Assembly (NCBI GenBank): GCA_024516155.1 | Contig: JAJJXM010000040.1 | Coordinates: 186,001 to 250,000, forward strand | Reading direction: 5' to 3' | Source: Pyronema omphalodes | Lineage: Eukaryota; Ascomycota; Pezizomycetes; Pezizales; Pyronemataceae | DNA: 64,000 bases | Part shown: one piece after another, positions 48,246-60,532 of the stretch | Numbering within the stretch: position 1 is the first letter of the stretch | Layout of the letters: each line of letters begins with the position of its first letter | Made by a program: the position numbers and the translations under genes | Notes under the pieces: model-generated | The model's database searches: none | What the model was told of the DNA's origin: nothing | What the model saw: only the letters and a program-made list of their open reading frames with translations

Positions 48246-49160
48246 ATGGAACCAGCAGGTCTCGCATTTGGCATTGCAGGCCTCTTCAACTCTGTTCTTG
48301 CTATCGTCGACGGTTTATCTTCATTCCAGTCCTGCGATAAAGATGTCCATGGCTTCTCCGTGATGGTTAGCGCGGACTACCATCGACTTCTACACTGGGG
48401 CAAGGAAGTAGGACTCCTTCAAAACGACTACCTCGACGGTCCGTACGAGCTTCATCCACGGCTCAACGATCAGGGTACTTATGTCGCAGTTTGTAACTTG
48501 TTGACTCTGGCGATTGAAACATTTGGTGAAGCGAAGGAGGTTATGCAAAAGCATAAGTCAAAGACAGAGCTATCAGGAAGTTCGAGGTCTTTTTCTTTTA
48601 CTTCTTCATCACGACAAGTTAAAGAAAATCTGAGAGGGATTTCCCGATCTTGGTCGTTCCCATCAAAACGAAAGGCCTTAGAAAATGCCGTCGAAATGGG
48701 TATTTTGGCGGATCAATACGGCAACACGACCGAGAAGCGAACGTTTCCCACGAAAAAAGCTACCAGGGCGACGAGAATGAAATGGGCGTGCTTTAGGAAG
48801 TCACAGGCACAGGAACTAGAGCAGAAGCTTCAGAGATTTGTCGATAAACTCGTGGCTCTCGTCCCGGTGCAAGGAAATGATGCACAACACAATTTCGAGA
48901 ATTCCGGCACGAATAAACTTGTTAAAGATGACGGAGAGAAAAGTATTGAGGGACTGGACACGGATGGATTTGTTACAAATTTCGAAGGATACACTCTTGC
49001 GGGAGTCAATTCAAATGGTGGGGGCGTTTCTCAAGTAGTTCATAGCGTAGATAGCCGTAGAAAACTTAAGTTTAGAAAGACCCGAAAATTGCGAATGCAA
49101 TATTCATCGCGTCAAGGCGTCAAAAAGATGACGGGGCGTGTAGCTAGAATCAACAGGTAA
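48246..49160 (+). CDS. HeLo-domain protein (HET-S/LopB type), possible cell-death effector
   Basis: HeLo domains are alpha-helical, membrane-targeting cell-death modules of filamentous ascomycetes, best known from HET-S in heterokaryon incompatibility. A single exon encodes 304 residues. The start MEPAGLAFGIAGLFNSVLAIVDG is the hallmark N-terminal hydrophobic helix. HRLLHWGKEVGL and the helix ending RMKWACFRKSQAQELEQKLQ...FVDKLVALVP complete the domain at about residue 215. Residues 100-165 are an unusual Ser/Arg-rich insertion (SSRSFSFTSSSRQ, SRSWSFPSKRK). The roughly 90-residue C-terminus has no recognised domain: an Asn/Gly-rich stretch (about 240-262) followed by a very basic tail (SRRKLKFRKTRKLRM). 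It could include an amyloid signalling motif, but I cannot show one. No NLR receptor gene lies in the window. The call is by domain pattern, and the function is inferred. Confidence 0.85.
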   Translation: MEPAGLAFGIAGLFNSVLAIVDGLSSFQSCDKDVHGFSVMVSADYHRLLHWGKEVGLLQNDYLDGPYELHPRLNDQGTYVAVCNLLTLAIETFGEAKEVMQKHKSKTELSGSSRSFSFTSSSRQVKENLRGISRSWSFPSKRKALENAVEMGILADQYGNTTEKRTFPTKKATRATRMKWACFRKSQAQELEQKLQRFVDKLVALVPVQGNDAQHNFENSGTNKLVKDDGEKSIEGLDTDGFVTNFEGYTLAGVNSNGGGVSQVVHSVDSRRKLKFRKTRKLRMQYSSRQGVKKMTGRVARINR

Positions 49161-50287
49161 GCTGGCTCAGCCATTGTGCACAGCCAACTTGCCGAACGCA
49201 CAGCTGACGAATTTGATAGGAATAAGCATGCAGAAAATGTGTTACTCGGGTTGTATGGTGCCAAGATGGCAGCCTATGGAAGTGCTGCAGGCTCATTGGT
49301 TTTTTTTTTTCCATGCGAGCCGTGCCTGCAGATTGTACGCATACCATGCGAGGCTCTCTATATTTAGTCACTTTTCTTTTTACCCTTCTTTAAATTCGAG
49401 ATATCACAAAATAAAAAGCCTTATTAGCTCTCTATATACCGATATTATTTTAGAGAACGACAGTCTAACACCATTCGAAAGGAGTTACGGCAGCATCAGC
49501 TAGCAAAATATATGCTCAGCTTCAAGGTCGAGCGAGGCCAAATCCTCGCGCAGAGATAAGTCCTATACGGTCAATGTTTGATATGCGAGGGTTTCATTCT
49601 CTACGGATTATTTGTCGTCTTTTATATCGCTTAGTAACATAGGCGCCGTACAGCTATCCGCCGTGAATACTCCCGAGTCATGTCCGGGTTTCTCAAGTGA
49701 ACCTTTAATTCATCTTCAATTGATTAAATATGGAAATTTGTTTCAGGCGATGTGCTATCCTACAATCGGTGTAGTAGTCGTTAAACTCCAATCACGTTGC
49801 TTATAGGAATTCTGTTGATATACCGAACGCATGCCTGGATAATTTTGGCCGGTTACGCATACATAGTTGTACTCGTAGGGTGTCATAAATTGGCCACATC
49901 CGATATAATTCGCGGAAAGCATCAAAACAACCACTTTTTCAGGGATTTCCTGAGCAGGAGTGATTGTTAAACAGTTTAGTGATATCTAATTGTAATCATA
50001 AGTATTGAAAATTTTGGGGGGTGTTATTAAAGATAGTCATTCTGGTATTTGAAACAAAGAAATAAACAACCAATAAGCACCCTAAAACATTTCTCAAGAC
50101 CTCTGTTAGAAAGGGACTGGTCATGAACTTATGAACTGACATAACGAGATTATTCCCGAATCCCGATTAAAATGCACAGACGAGAAGCAAAACCAGCACA
50201 AAGAAGAAGGGTGGTAACAGACCTAAGTTATGCTGTACGCTCTGAGGCGAATCCCAACGAGGCTCTGGATTAAAAGCCAGAGTCTCT
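49161..50287. other. Spacer downstream of the HeLo gene
   Basis: This is 1.1 kb of ordinary DNA. Short frames (for example 49174-49503 and 49612-49806) show nothing recognisable. Confidence 0.45.
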
Positions 50288-50632
50288 GATGTATATTAAA
50301 ACTGTAGCATACGCCATAACCTTAAGGTTGGGAACGTTCAAAAAATTCAAATCCAATCAAAAAAAACTGGTGATTGTTCAGAAACCTCACAGTGGAGAAA
50401 GGACTGGTAAAGAATTCGAGAGATATTATCCGGAAGTCACAATCCATGATAGTAGAGGTGAAATTACTTTAACAATCCCCCAATCGGGTAGAAACTATCT
50501 TCTGCTTGCTCCGAATAAACTTTTAGTTCCGGCACAAGTTTGTCACGAGCCAAGCCGATTGGTTGATTGATTGATTGATTCTTAAACGTTCCCAACCGTA
50601 AGGTTATGACGTGATCTGTGTTAATATACATC
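50288..50632. mobile_element. 345-bp inverted-repeat element (MITE-like)
   Basis: The two ends are imperfect inverted repeats of about 50 bp (50288-50340 and 50582-50632). Each begins GATGTATATTAA and contains CATAACCTTA-GGTTGGGAACGTT. The left copy holds the 12-bp palindrome AACCTTAAGGTT. The interior is unrelated to any family I recognise. From each end a short frame runs inward, reading MYI..., then ITLRLGTFK. I could not identify a target-site duplication, so the outer limits are uncertain. Confidence 0.7.
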
Positions 50633-51197
50633 TTTAGGCCCCCGTCTGTAATCCTGGAGGCCTCCTGGGAAAAGCCCCAAAGCATTCTTCGTTGTTTGGC
50701 GCCACAGCCCGCCTTTCTGACCTTCCCTTCACACCTCAATCCTTTTTTTTTTTTGGGCCTTATACTGCTGCCGGGCTGCTTCTATTATAGACTCATTATG
50801 TAACTATCGGTGCTTGTTACTCGTTACTCATTACTCCTTACCTGTTGTTACTCATTGCTCATTGCTCATTGCTTGCATTCAGCAACTATTTTCAATAATC
50901 TCAGCAATCTTCCCAATCTTCCCAATCTCCCCAATCTTCCTAATCTTCCCAACTTCCCAACTTCCCAACTTACCAAACACAAGTAAAAGTCACAGCTCTA
51001 TATTTTCCATAATTTCCTATCTTCCATTAGTCCATTATTCCATAACTTCCTATCTTCCATTAATCTTTTATTCCATTACTCCATCAATCCATTTCGGCAA
51101 GATATGTCCCAGATTCTGATCCCTAGCATGGTATAATATATAGAGAAACCAGAGAAACCAACAGCTGGTAATATACCAGGAATCATGGATGCTGGGT

Positions 51198-51252
51198 ATA
51201 TAGTTTCCATATAGTTTCCATATACTTTCCATATACTTTCCATATAGTTTCC
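51198..51252. repeat. 11-bp minisatellite (ATATAGTTTCC)
   Basis: Five units of ATATAGTTTCC or ATATACTTTCC in tandem. Confidence 0.9.
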
Positions 51253-51889
51253 GAATAATATGATACGATATGGTATATGATAACTAGCTAGCTATCTAGC
51301 TATCTAGATAAAAAAGAAATTAAAATAGAAAGCAAGTTTATTTGTTTATTTACTATTGTTTGTTTTTTTCTACTTCCCCTGAAGTTTAAATGATTTCTAA
51401 TTATTCTATCTTCTTACTTTTTACCATACATATCAAAGCTCAAATAATTCATGTTAAGTCCTTTATTTTTTCATTCCCGTTTCCCCGTTTCCCCCGATCT
51501 CTGTTTCTTTCGTTTCTCCATCCCTCTCCCGTTTCCGTTTCTTCAAACTTCCCGCCTCCATGCACAATTCACAATGCACCATACCCAAGCAATCCCTTCC
51601 CAAGCAATCCCTTCCCTTCCCTTCCCATCCCATCCCTTCCCATCCCATCCCATCCCTTCCCATTCACAGCCATCCACAGCCATCAAACCCATCAAAACGC
51701 AAAAAACCAACAAGTAACCAGCATCATCCACAGTGCATGCATGTAGTAGGAAGTTCAACAAAGACACCCTACACCCTACACCCAACACCCAACACCCGAC
51801 GTAGACGTAAGTGGCAAGCAATGCAAGCAACAAGCGACACATGATGGTCCGTTGTCTCCGGGTTTGTGCTTTGGTTGCGGGTGCTTTGC

Positions 51890-52060
51890 TTGTGCTTTGG
51901 TTATGCTTTGGTTATGCTTTACTGGTTACTGGTTATGCTTTGGTTGCGGGTTCTTTGGTTATGCTTTGGTTATCGGTTATGCTTTGGTTATGCTTTGGTT
52001 ATGCTTTGGTTATGCTTTGCTTTACTGGTTATTGGTTATGCTTTGCTTTACTGGTTATGA
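51890..52060. repeat. 11-bp minisatellite (TTATGCTTTGG), interrupted
   Basis: About a dozen TTATGCTTTGG units interspersed with TTACTGG and TTGCGGG variants. All forward frames are open because of the repeat. Confidence 0.85.
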
Positions 52061-52180
52061 TTTACTGGTTACTAGTTATTCGTTAGTTCCGAGTTCTTGA
52101 TGGGTTCGTTAGTCAGTTCTTGACCATTGGTTTGGTTGTTGTTAGTTACGGGTTCTTTGATATTTGTTTGTTGTCTCGTT

Positions 52181-52242
52181 GGGTGGTAGTTGGGTGGTAG
52201 TTGGGTGGTAGTTGGGTGGTAGTTGGGTGGTAGTTGGGTGGT
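52181..52242. repeat. 11-bp minisatellite (GGGTGGTAGTT)
   Basis: Five and a half near-perfect copies. Confidence 0.9.
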
Positions 52243-52450
52243 TGATAGTTCGGCCGTTGTTCTTTGATCGTTCTTTGATCTATATGCAGTCGATTTGTTC
52301 TCCTTTTTTTTTCTTTGATTTTGTTTTTTTGTTTTTGGTTCAGAAGATCGGTGGAAGGATTGGAAGGATTGGAATTTAGAAGGATCGTAAAGATTGCAAA
52401 GGTCAAAACACGGCTTGGTTGCCTGGTTGCCTGGTTGCCTGGTAGCTTGG

Positions 52451-52550
52451 CAATCCAGCAATCCAGCAATCCAGCAATCCAGCAATCCAGCAATCCAGCA
52501 ATCCAGCAATCCAGCAATCCAGCAATCCAGCAATCCAGCAATCCAGCAAT
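52451..52550. repeat. 8-bp minisatellite (AATCCAGC)
   Basis: About 12-13 perfect tandem copies. Confidence 0.95.
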
Positions 52551-52755
52551 ATTACGTTCTTTTTCCATCCAATGAATTAAAGAATCCACAAGATGAAAAA
52601 AGAAAAAGAAAGCTCTTGAAAATAGTGATGAGTAAGTAGGTATTATGAATTCCAGAAGATGGTATTTTTTCTTTAACTGAATGCATGCATGCATATATGG
52701 AGATGGTTTATGTAAGTTTCCTATGATTTACAGATGGTGGTTATGTTAGTTAGAT

Positions 52756-52985
52756 TTTATGTATAGATTTTATGTATAGGTTTTATGTTAATTTTATGTT
52801 AATTTTATGTTGATTTTATGTTGATTTTATGTTGATTTTATGTTGATTTTATGTTGATTTTATGTTGATATTATGTTGATATTATGTTGATTTTATGTTG
52901 ATTTTATGTTGATTTTATGTTGATTTTATGTTGATTTTATGTTGATTTTATGTTGATTTTATGTTGATTTTATGTTGATTTTATA
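52756..52985. repeat. 11-bp minisatellite (TTTTATGTTGA)
   Basis: About 20 copies. Units at the left end vary (TATAGATTTTATG, TTAATTTTATG) and those on the right are nearly uniform. Confidence 0.95.
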
Positions 52986-53199
52986 GATTTTATGGAGAGG
53001 TTATGTACAGATGTTATGTACTGTATCTGCTATGAGTTCAGCGATACCATAGTAGCATAGGTAGGTAGCTAAGGATCCTGAACTGGACTACTAGTGCATC
53101 GGAACTGATCACTAAATACATGTCTATGTATCTACATAAAGTATGATATTTCAATAAGTCTATAAGCACAAACCCAGAGTTGACCCATCGCCATCGTGC

Positions 53200-53246
53200 A
53201 CTTCCTACACTTCCTACACTTCCTACACTTCCTACACTTCCTACAT
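53200..53246. repeat. 10-bp minisatellite (CTTCCTACAC)
   Basis: About five perfect tandem copies. Confidence 0.9.
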
Positions 53247-55460
53247 AACGATTGATTACCAATAAGTTTTGGGTGTATGTTATGTATAGATTGAAACCAG
53301 CAGCCTGAAACCCCCCCCCCCCCCCCCTCACCCGCCCCCCGCAGCCTACAGTCAGTATTTTGGAATACATAAGCCTCGAAGATTCGGTTCGCGTTACAGG
53401 ATGTTTTAAGTTCGCTTAACATCGTTTAAATTCCTTCGAGTTCGTTTAAAATCGTTTAAAATCATTTAAATTCCTTTGAGTTCGTTTAAATATGTTTAAG
53501 TTCGTTTAAAATCTCTTCGTTTCGTCTCTCTATCCATCACAGTTACTATCCATCACAGTTACTATCCATCACAGTTACTATACAACTCAGTTAACTAAGT
53601 CTATACCTATACGTATTAGATACCCGATAGCCGATACCGGTACGCGATATCCATTTAAATTTCATCTTATCTATCGCTCCAACTCTGCTGTTTGATTGAT
53701 TGGTTGGTTGATTGGTTGATTGATTGATTGGTTAGTCCTTTATATATATACAGGGTCATAACCGATGAATTATCCGTATCTTTCCATCGGCCATCAGCCA
53801 TCGGCCATCATATGACAGTTTTGAGTCTTGAGTTTTGAGTTTTGACATTCGTTTATTGATATCATGGCATGGCATATATACAAACCCTACCATACCTGAT
53901 CCACAATAAGTCCATTATAACCTAACTGCGTTTTCATAATTTTCAATTTCCAACTTTCGTAATTCTCGGTTTTCAGATTTCATAATGTTCGTAATTTAAC
54001 ATCTTGGACGGAGGGTCCACATTTAACTTGGCGTTTCTTGGATTCACTTGGCTTTTTGGCTTCTTGGCTTCTTGGCTTCTTGGCGTTTAGGTGTTGGTTT
54101 TCTTTTGGTTGCACTTGGCGATACCAGTGATGAATTGAACTTGAGCCTTGAGGGCCAGGGTTGGACTTGAGAGATGTTATTATGTCGGAAGATATGTCTG
54201 TGGTCTGTGTTCTGTATTCTATACATGGCGGCTACTGCGCTCAACGGTTTTTTCGACTCGCATATGTACATAATGTACCGTCAATTCATATCTCACCTGA
54301 TCATGTGCCTACCACCCACTGCCTACTGACCACCTGCTGACTACTCACTGCCCACCTGCTCACTACCTGCTGCCCACCTGCTCACTACCCACTGCCTAAA
54401 TACTGCATATCCCGTTTAAATTCAAAATCCGTTGCACTCAGATTCCTCAGACTCGGCTCTTCGTCTCTTCCCGAAAAAGACGTCATTCCTTCCCACCATA
54501 AGCCCAGTTTCCATCGCATCTTGTTTACCGCTGGATCCTGGCTCGCTCGACTAAAGTAGTGTTTTTAAACAAAAGCAGGGATAGACAGGAGTAAAGTTAG
54601 CAAGTAAACAGGAGAGCGTAATTAAGTTTGGAGGGCGCAATTAAGTTTGGAGAGCGTAATTAAGTTTGGAGAGCGTAATTAAGTTTGAAGTATTGTACCT
54701 GCCTCGTGATTTCTATGTCTGGAAATTCAATTGGTTTTGTTTTTGGGGGATTTCATCTGATGTTATACTCTCGGCTTCCTGTGTCTCGTCTCGTCTCGTC
54801 TCGTCTTGTCTTTTCGCCTTTTCGCCTTTTCGCCTTTTCGTCTCGTCGTCCCCTCGGCTGGCTTCTCGGCTGGCTTCTCATACGGAACTGAACTGAACCA
54901 TCATCGGCATCCGTCATAGTCATAGTCATAGCCATAGTCATAATCATAGTCCTTAGTCCTTAGTTAATTCACGTTATAGTCAATTCATCACTACCCGTCC
55001 CCGTCCCCAGCCCAGCCCAGCGCATTAACCAAGCTCTGGCTCTGGCTCAGGCTCAGTTCAAGTCCAAGTTTAAGTCCAAGTCCAAGTCCAAGTCCAAGTT
55101 CAAGTTCAAGTTCACAAAGCCGCCTTTCCCGCCTTCTCCGGCAACCCCCCATTCACCATCCCCATCCCCATACTACCCGTCTCCCACCCACGGTCCTGCC
55201 CAGTCCACCCTGTCCACCCGCCCCGTTCCCGCGCCTTTATCCAGCAGCGCCCAATAGCTAATATCGCCCAACAAAAAAAAAAAGAAAAGTCCCATCCGTG
55301 TAGCGATCGCTACCATACGATACGGGTATTCTACATACCTGCCTGTTACCTGTTACCTGTTACCTGTTACCTGTAACTCAGCCAGTAGCTTTCTTTTTTT
55401 TTTTTTTTTTGCTGGCCCATACCATCAAGCTCAGCTCAGCTCCTCGGTGCGTCATCCGAG

Positions 55461-58423
55461 ATGAATTACGACCCGACGGAAACGAATCGGTTTTTTATGA
55501 CTACGCCTACACCTACGTCTACGACTACGTCTACGACTACGCCTGCTTCTGCGACTACGACTGCGTCTGCGTCTGCGTCATCGACGGATACCTCTTCGTC
55601 ATCACGGCTAGTACCTGTTGCACCAGCACAAGTTGCACAAGTTGCACAAGTTGCACAAGTTGAACAAGTTGAACAAGTTAAACCAGTTGAACCAGCATCA
55701 CCAACACCAGCACCGACAGGAGAATTACGCGGTAGGCAACAGATACGACAGGGACAACAGCAAGCGCCGCAACAGCAGGGGCAAGAGCTACGACAAGGAC
55801 AACGGATACGGATACAACACAGAGGAGTCGAAGGTGTCGAAGGTGTTGAGGGAGTTATACGTGTAGGAGGAGCTGGAGGAAATCTTGGTCAGCATCAGCA
55901 TCAGCATGCTACTGTCGCCACGGTCTCTGCCACGGACAGAGATTGTGATAGGAATACTACTACTCGCAACCTTTGTATAGTCGGTGTAGGTACTGGTACA
56001 GCTACAGGAACAGGAGCAGGTACAACTACAGCTACGGCTACAGCTACAACTACAACTACAGCTACAACTACAGCTACAGCTACAGCTACACATCCAAAAG
56101 TTGCACCTTCACTTCTTTCTACCCCCGGTACCGTGGACTCATCACTTCTTACTCCTGGAAACGGTAACGGAAATCCGAGAACTACTCGCAGTAGGACTAG
56201 GACTAGGACCAGGACCAGAACTCCCAGTACAGGATCCGGGGAAGAGAAGGAGAAAGAAAGAGATCGGGAAAGGGAAAAAGAGCGAAAAGCGAGGGAAAAT
56301 TCAAGATCTATTGACGGGACAATATCAGCCGGTACAAATAGAGACGAAATGAGTCCGAATCGAATAAGAACATTACCTAGTAAGTTTTTTTCTCAAATCC
56401 AGGGAGCTTTTTTTTTTTAGCGACGGTGTCGATGAAGCGATGAAGCGAGGAAAGCTCCCAGCTTCCCAGATTCCCAGCTTTCCCAGATCCAATCCGACAA
56501 AGATCGCAACATTCCACGCGCGCCGCAAGAAAGATACATATCCAGATGCTCATCGCCCATCCTCATCGCGCTTCATTCGATTACAGACAGAATCAAACCA
56601 CTAACACGATCATCATCTTCTTCTACTTCTAGCCTGGGTATCCCGACGTTCCTCATCCTCCTCCTCCGATGCCGATAACTACACCCCAAATAAGCAACCC
56701 GCGACCTCAACCCCAGCGCAACCAACACCCTCCCATCCAACACTCCCAGAACCCTCACATCGTCGCGTCCCACAAACTAGTAATCCCGGCAGCATCCACG
56801 ATTCTCAACGCGAAAAAACCCCCGTAACCCCATTACCAGCCGGCGCACATGGACAGAGTCGATGGCGGGCATTTATCGAAGATACCGCGATGGTACCACC
56901 TAGGTCTAGGGATGGACCACGACGAGTTTCCGTCAGTGGAGGGGGGAGTGGAATGGGACCTACAGGGACAGGGGGAAGGAGAATTTCTGTTGCTGGTTTA
57001 TCGTCGGGACTTTCGGAGGTGAGTACCAGCGTCGGACAAAGAAGAGAAGATAGAAGGGAATCACTTGCGGGATCTGTTCCGACGGTTTCGGAATCGGGGG
57101 CTTCTGCAGCGGGATATAGGAAGAATCATAGGGAAGAGGAGAAATTGGGATTTGCAGGGAAGGAAAAGGAAAATTTTCAACATCAACGATTACAACTACC
57201 AACACAACCAAAAAGAAGAGCTTCGATTTCGGATCCGTTGATATTTTCTGGAGGTGAAACCACTAGGATTGGGAAACGACCTTCTGGATCTTTTGGTTTA
57301 CATGAAGAGGAACGACGAATATTGGGGGATCTTGGAGATGATATGGAGGAGAGAAAAGAATCTTTAGATGGCCGACATACCTTGGATCGTTCTTTGAGAA
57401 AAGATTCTAAAGAATCAAAACGGTATAAATGGAAAGGAAAAGACCGGGAAAGAGAAAGGGAAAAAGAAGGAGGAAGGAAAATATGGGAATATCAAAACGG
57501 GGATGGATCTTCAACGGGGGGTTATGATGTACCCTATGATCCGGAAAGTGCAGAGGAATTGATAATGAGAGTTGCGGAGGAAAGGGTAAAGATGGAAAGA
57601 GAAAAGGTTGAAAAGGAGAAGAAAAAAGAAGGTGAAAGTTGGTTGGATGGATTGGCGGATTTGGCATTGCCTTGGTTGGCGGGTGGAAAAGTCGAAGAAG
57701 GAGGTGAAGGAGGAATCATGGAGGATAGGGAATTAAGGGAATTAGTCACCGCGAAACAAAAGAAGAGAAACTGCTGGCAAAAATTTTATGTGAGTGTTTT
57801 CTTCCCCTGGAAGATTTTCTCATTGCTCTTATATACCCCCAAAATCTTGCCTTTCTTATCCATTTAACCCATATACTAACCCCCCTCTCTAGACCACCCT
57901 CCTCAACTCCCCCATCGTCCCCCTAACCTGCCGCAGCATAATCTGGCTCCTATCCCTAATCGCACTCTCCCTAGCAACCAACATCTTCCATCTCTCCCAC
58001 CTTTCCAAAATCCCGCAAAAAGCCTCCACAGTAATGGCAATAGTAGTCGACGGTATCGCCCTGATATACCTAATCTACATTACGTACGACGAAATCTCGG
58101 GTAAACCTCTTGGCCTTAGAAGCCCTAATACGAAAATTAGACTCATTATGTGTGATTTGGTCTTTATTGTTTTTGATTCGGCGAATTTGTCATTGGCGTT
58201 TGATACCTTGTTTGATGTGGAGTGGACTTGTAGAAGTGGAGATTATGATACTGCGGATGCAGATGGTTATGGTAATCTGGTGTCAATGACAAATCATCCC
58301 ATTTGTCAGAGACAGAAAGCGTTGTCCGCTTTCTTGTTTTTGGCTCTAGGTGCTTGGGTACTTACGTTTACGGTTAGTATTTTTAGGGTTGTAGAGAGGG
58401 TTAATAAGGGCGGGAGACAATAG
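55461..58423 (+). CDS. SRF1: Srf1-type regulator of phospholipase D
   Basis: In yeast, Srf1 is a membrane protein that works with phospholipase D (Spo14). Exons 55461-56379, 56633-57789 and 57893-58423 give 868 residues, longer than yeast Srf1 because of a disordered N-terminal extension. Residues 1-290 are Thr/Ala/Ser and Gln-rich. The conserved part begins at about 304 (RTLPTWVSRR) and includes SRWRAFIEDTAMVPP. After a charged Lys/Glu-rich linker comes the family's C-terminal membrane domain. It has four hydrophobic segments: IIWLLSLIALSLATNIF, VDGIALIYLIYITYDE, LVFIVFDSANLSLAF and ALSAFLFLALGAWVLTFTVSIFRVVERV. RQKALS before the last helix is characteristic. The start is the first ATG after a CT-rich tract. 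The N-terminal extension's exact start is the least certain part. The gene converges on the gene ending at 60533. Confidence 0.87.
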
Positions 58424-60532
58424 TGGGATTGGCTGAGGGGTGGGGATTATCGTGAGAAGGGAGGGGGGGGGGGGGGTTATCGGTGCAGGGAAAGACGGGG
58501 GGAGGGGGGGAGCAAAGCAAGATGAGATGATGGGGTTATCTTTTTTATTAGTTGAGAGTTTATTTTCATAACTCTTATTCTCTGGGTGTTCTCTCTGACC
58601 TTTTCTGCATACCGCATTCTGTTCTCTGTTTTCTATCTTCTATCTCTGCATATTTTCTTTTTATTCTATCCCATTTTATTCTATCCTGGTCTATCCCATT
58701 CTATCCTGTTCTATCCCATTTTATTCTGTTTTATTTTATCCTGGTTTTTTTTATTTTTATTCTGTACATATCACTTCATTTTTTCTTTTTCTTCTTCTGT
58801 ATAAGATCATAGGGTATGGGTCTGGTGGGGGGTTTTTTGGGTTGGGGTTGGGGTTAACTGGCGTTTTTTTTGGGTCTTCTTTGCTTCTTTTAGTCCTTGG
58901 CTTCTTTTAGTCCTTCTTCCTTTTCTTCCGTTCTTGATTTTTTGACTTTGGTCTTCCTTTGTTGGTCTTATGTCTTGGTATCCTCTTGTTTGAGAGGGGT
59001 CTTTTCTTGTTTGAGAGGGGTCTTCCTTTTCTTACGTTCTTGGTTTTTTTGATTTTGATTTTGGTCTTCTCTTGGTCTTCTCTTATTTAAGAGGGATCTC
59101 TTCTGTCTTGGTTGATCTCATCTGCTTCTTGGTCTTCTTTTATTTAAAAGGGATCTCTTCTGTCTTGGTTGTCTTTTCTGTCTTGGTTGTCTTTTCTTCC
59201 TTTCTTGATTTTAGTTTTTGCTTAGTTCTAGTTTTTGCTTAGTTTTCGCCTAGTTTTTGCTTAGTTTTCGTTTTAGTTTTAGTTTTTGCTTAGTTTTTGC
59301 TTAGTTTTCGTTTTTCCAAGAAGGTCCTCAGTAATGAATGGACAATACGTAGTATAGTATGCAGTATAGTATAGCATACCATAGCATATTATAGCATATT
59401 ATAGCATAGCATAGCATGTAGCATACCATACCATACCATACCATAGCATAGCATAGCATAGCATGTATGAGTTTTCTTCTTCTTCTTTTTTCTTCTTCTT
59501 CTTCTTTCTTCTTCTTCTTTTTCTTCTTCTTCTTCTTCTTTTTTTCTTCTTCTAGATAGATAGATAGTTATGGATGGATGGATGGTTAGTTATGAATGGA
59601 TGGTATAGGTATAACTATTAACAGCTGGTGAATGAGAGGATGGATATTGATACGGATATTGGATATGGATGGATGGATACGGATAGGGATATGGATGGAT
59701 AAGGATGAATATTGATATGGATGAATATTGATACGGATGGATATGGATATGGATGGATACCCGAAAGATGGGATACATAGAGATACAAAAATGGATACAC
59801 ATTGGGTACTTCCCATTCTTCCCATCCTTTGCTTCTTCCCATTCTTGCCATTCTTCCCATTCTTGCCATTCTTCACATCATCACCACATCACCACATCAA
59901 CACCACATCATTTCTTTACTTATAATACTGTATAATTTCTAGACTAATGGTATCCGAATCCTGCATCAAGGGTGAAAAAAAACATATCTATCTACAACTA
60001 CCACTACCACTGAAACTACAACTACAACTACCACAACCACAACCATCCTAAGCACTAACAATACGAAACCCCCACACACAAAACACGAAAAAAAAAATCC
60101 CGATAATCCATAAACTCCATCCCCGAAACCTTCTAATCCCATTTCCCATATCTTTCACCATCTAATCAGATTTCCATCATGTTTCACCAAGTTTCTCCCA
60201 CTATACAATAAGCTGTTTCCACCCTGCTTGATGCTTGATGCTTAGTGCTCAGTTCTCAGTTCTCAATTTTCAGTGCTTCATTACACTTTCAGTTCCTTTC
60301 AGTTCCAACATATCCTTTCTCTCCCTAATCACGGCCATCCTTCATGTTCTGTCCACATAAATACCTCTCTACCGTCCTCATCCTCGTTCCCATCATCTTC
60401 ATCACAATTGCTATCATCATGCCTATAATCTACAGGTTCATCGTCACAATAATCCACACTTTTCCCCTTCCCCTTCCTGTTCCTCTTCCAGTTCCTCTCA
60501 TCTTCATTCCGTGCACCGAGTCTAGAACGATT
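58424..60532. other. Convergent spacer with many simple repeats
   Basis: 2.1 kb between two stop codons. It holds a 14-nt G-run (58463-58476), a TTCTATCC-type array (58660-58740), TCTTTTCTTGG/TTAGTTTTTGC repeats (58900-59310), an ATAGCAT array (59345-59470), a TTC microsatellite (59472-59555) and a GGATATGGAT array (59640-59765). No gene is recognised. Confidence 0.6.

Larger units (their letters stand above)
50633..55460. other. 4.8-kb minisatellite-rich spacer and SRF1 upstream region
   Basis: No gene is supportable. It is packed with tandem arrays (separately listed) and a 17-nt C-run at 53311-53327. A GTTTAAA-rich stretch is at 53400-53510, with CTTCTTGG repeats at about 54060-54082. From about 54960 the sequence is C-rich with CAAGTC repeats and, at about 55390-55411, a CT/poly-T tract. 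That tract is a common feature of fungal promoters just upstream of start codons. Confidence 0.5.
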
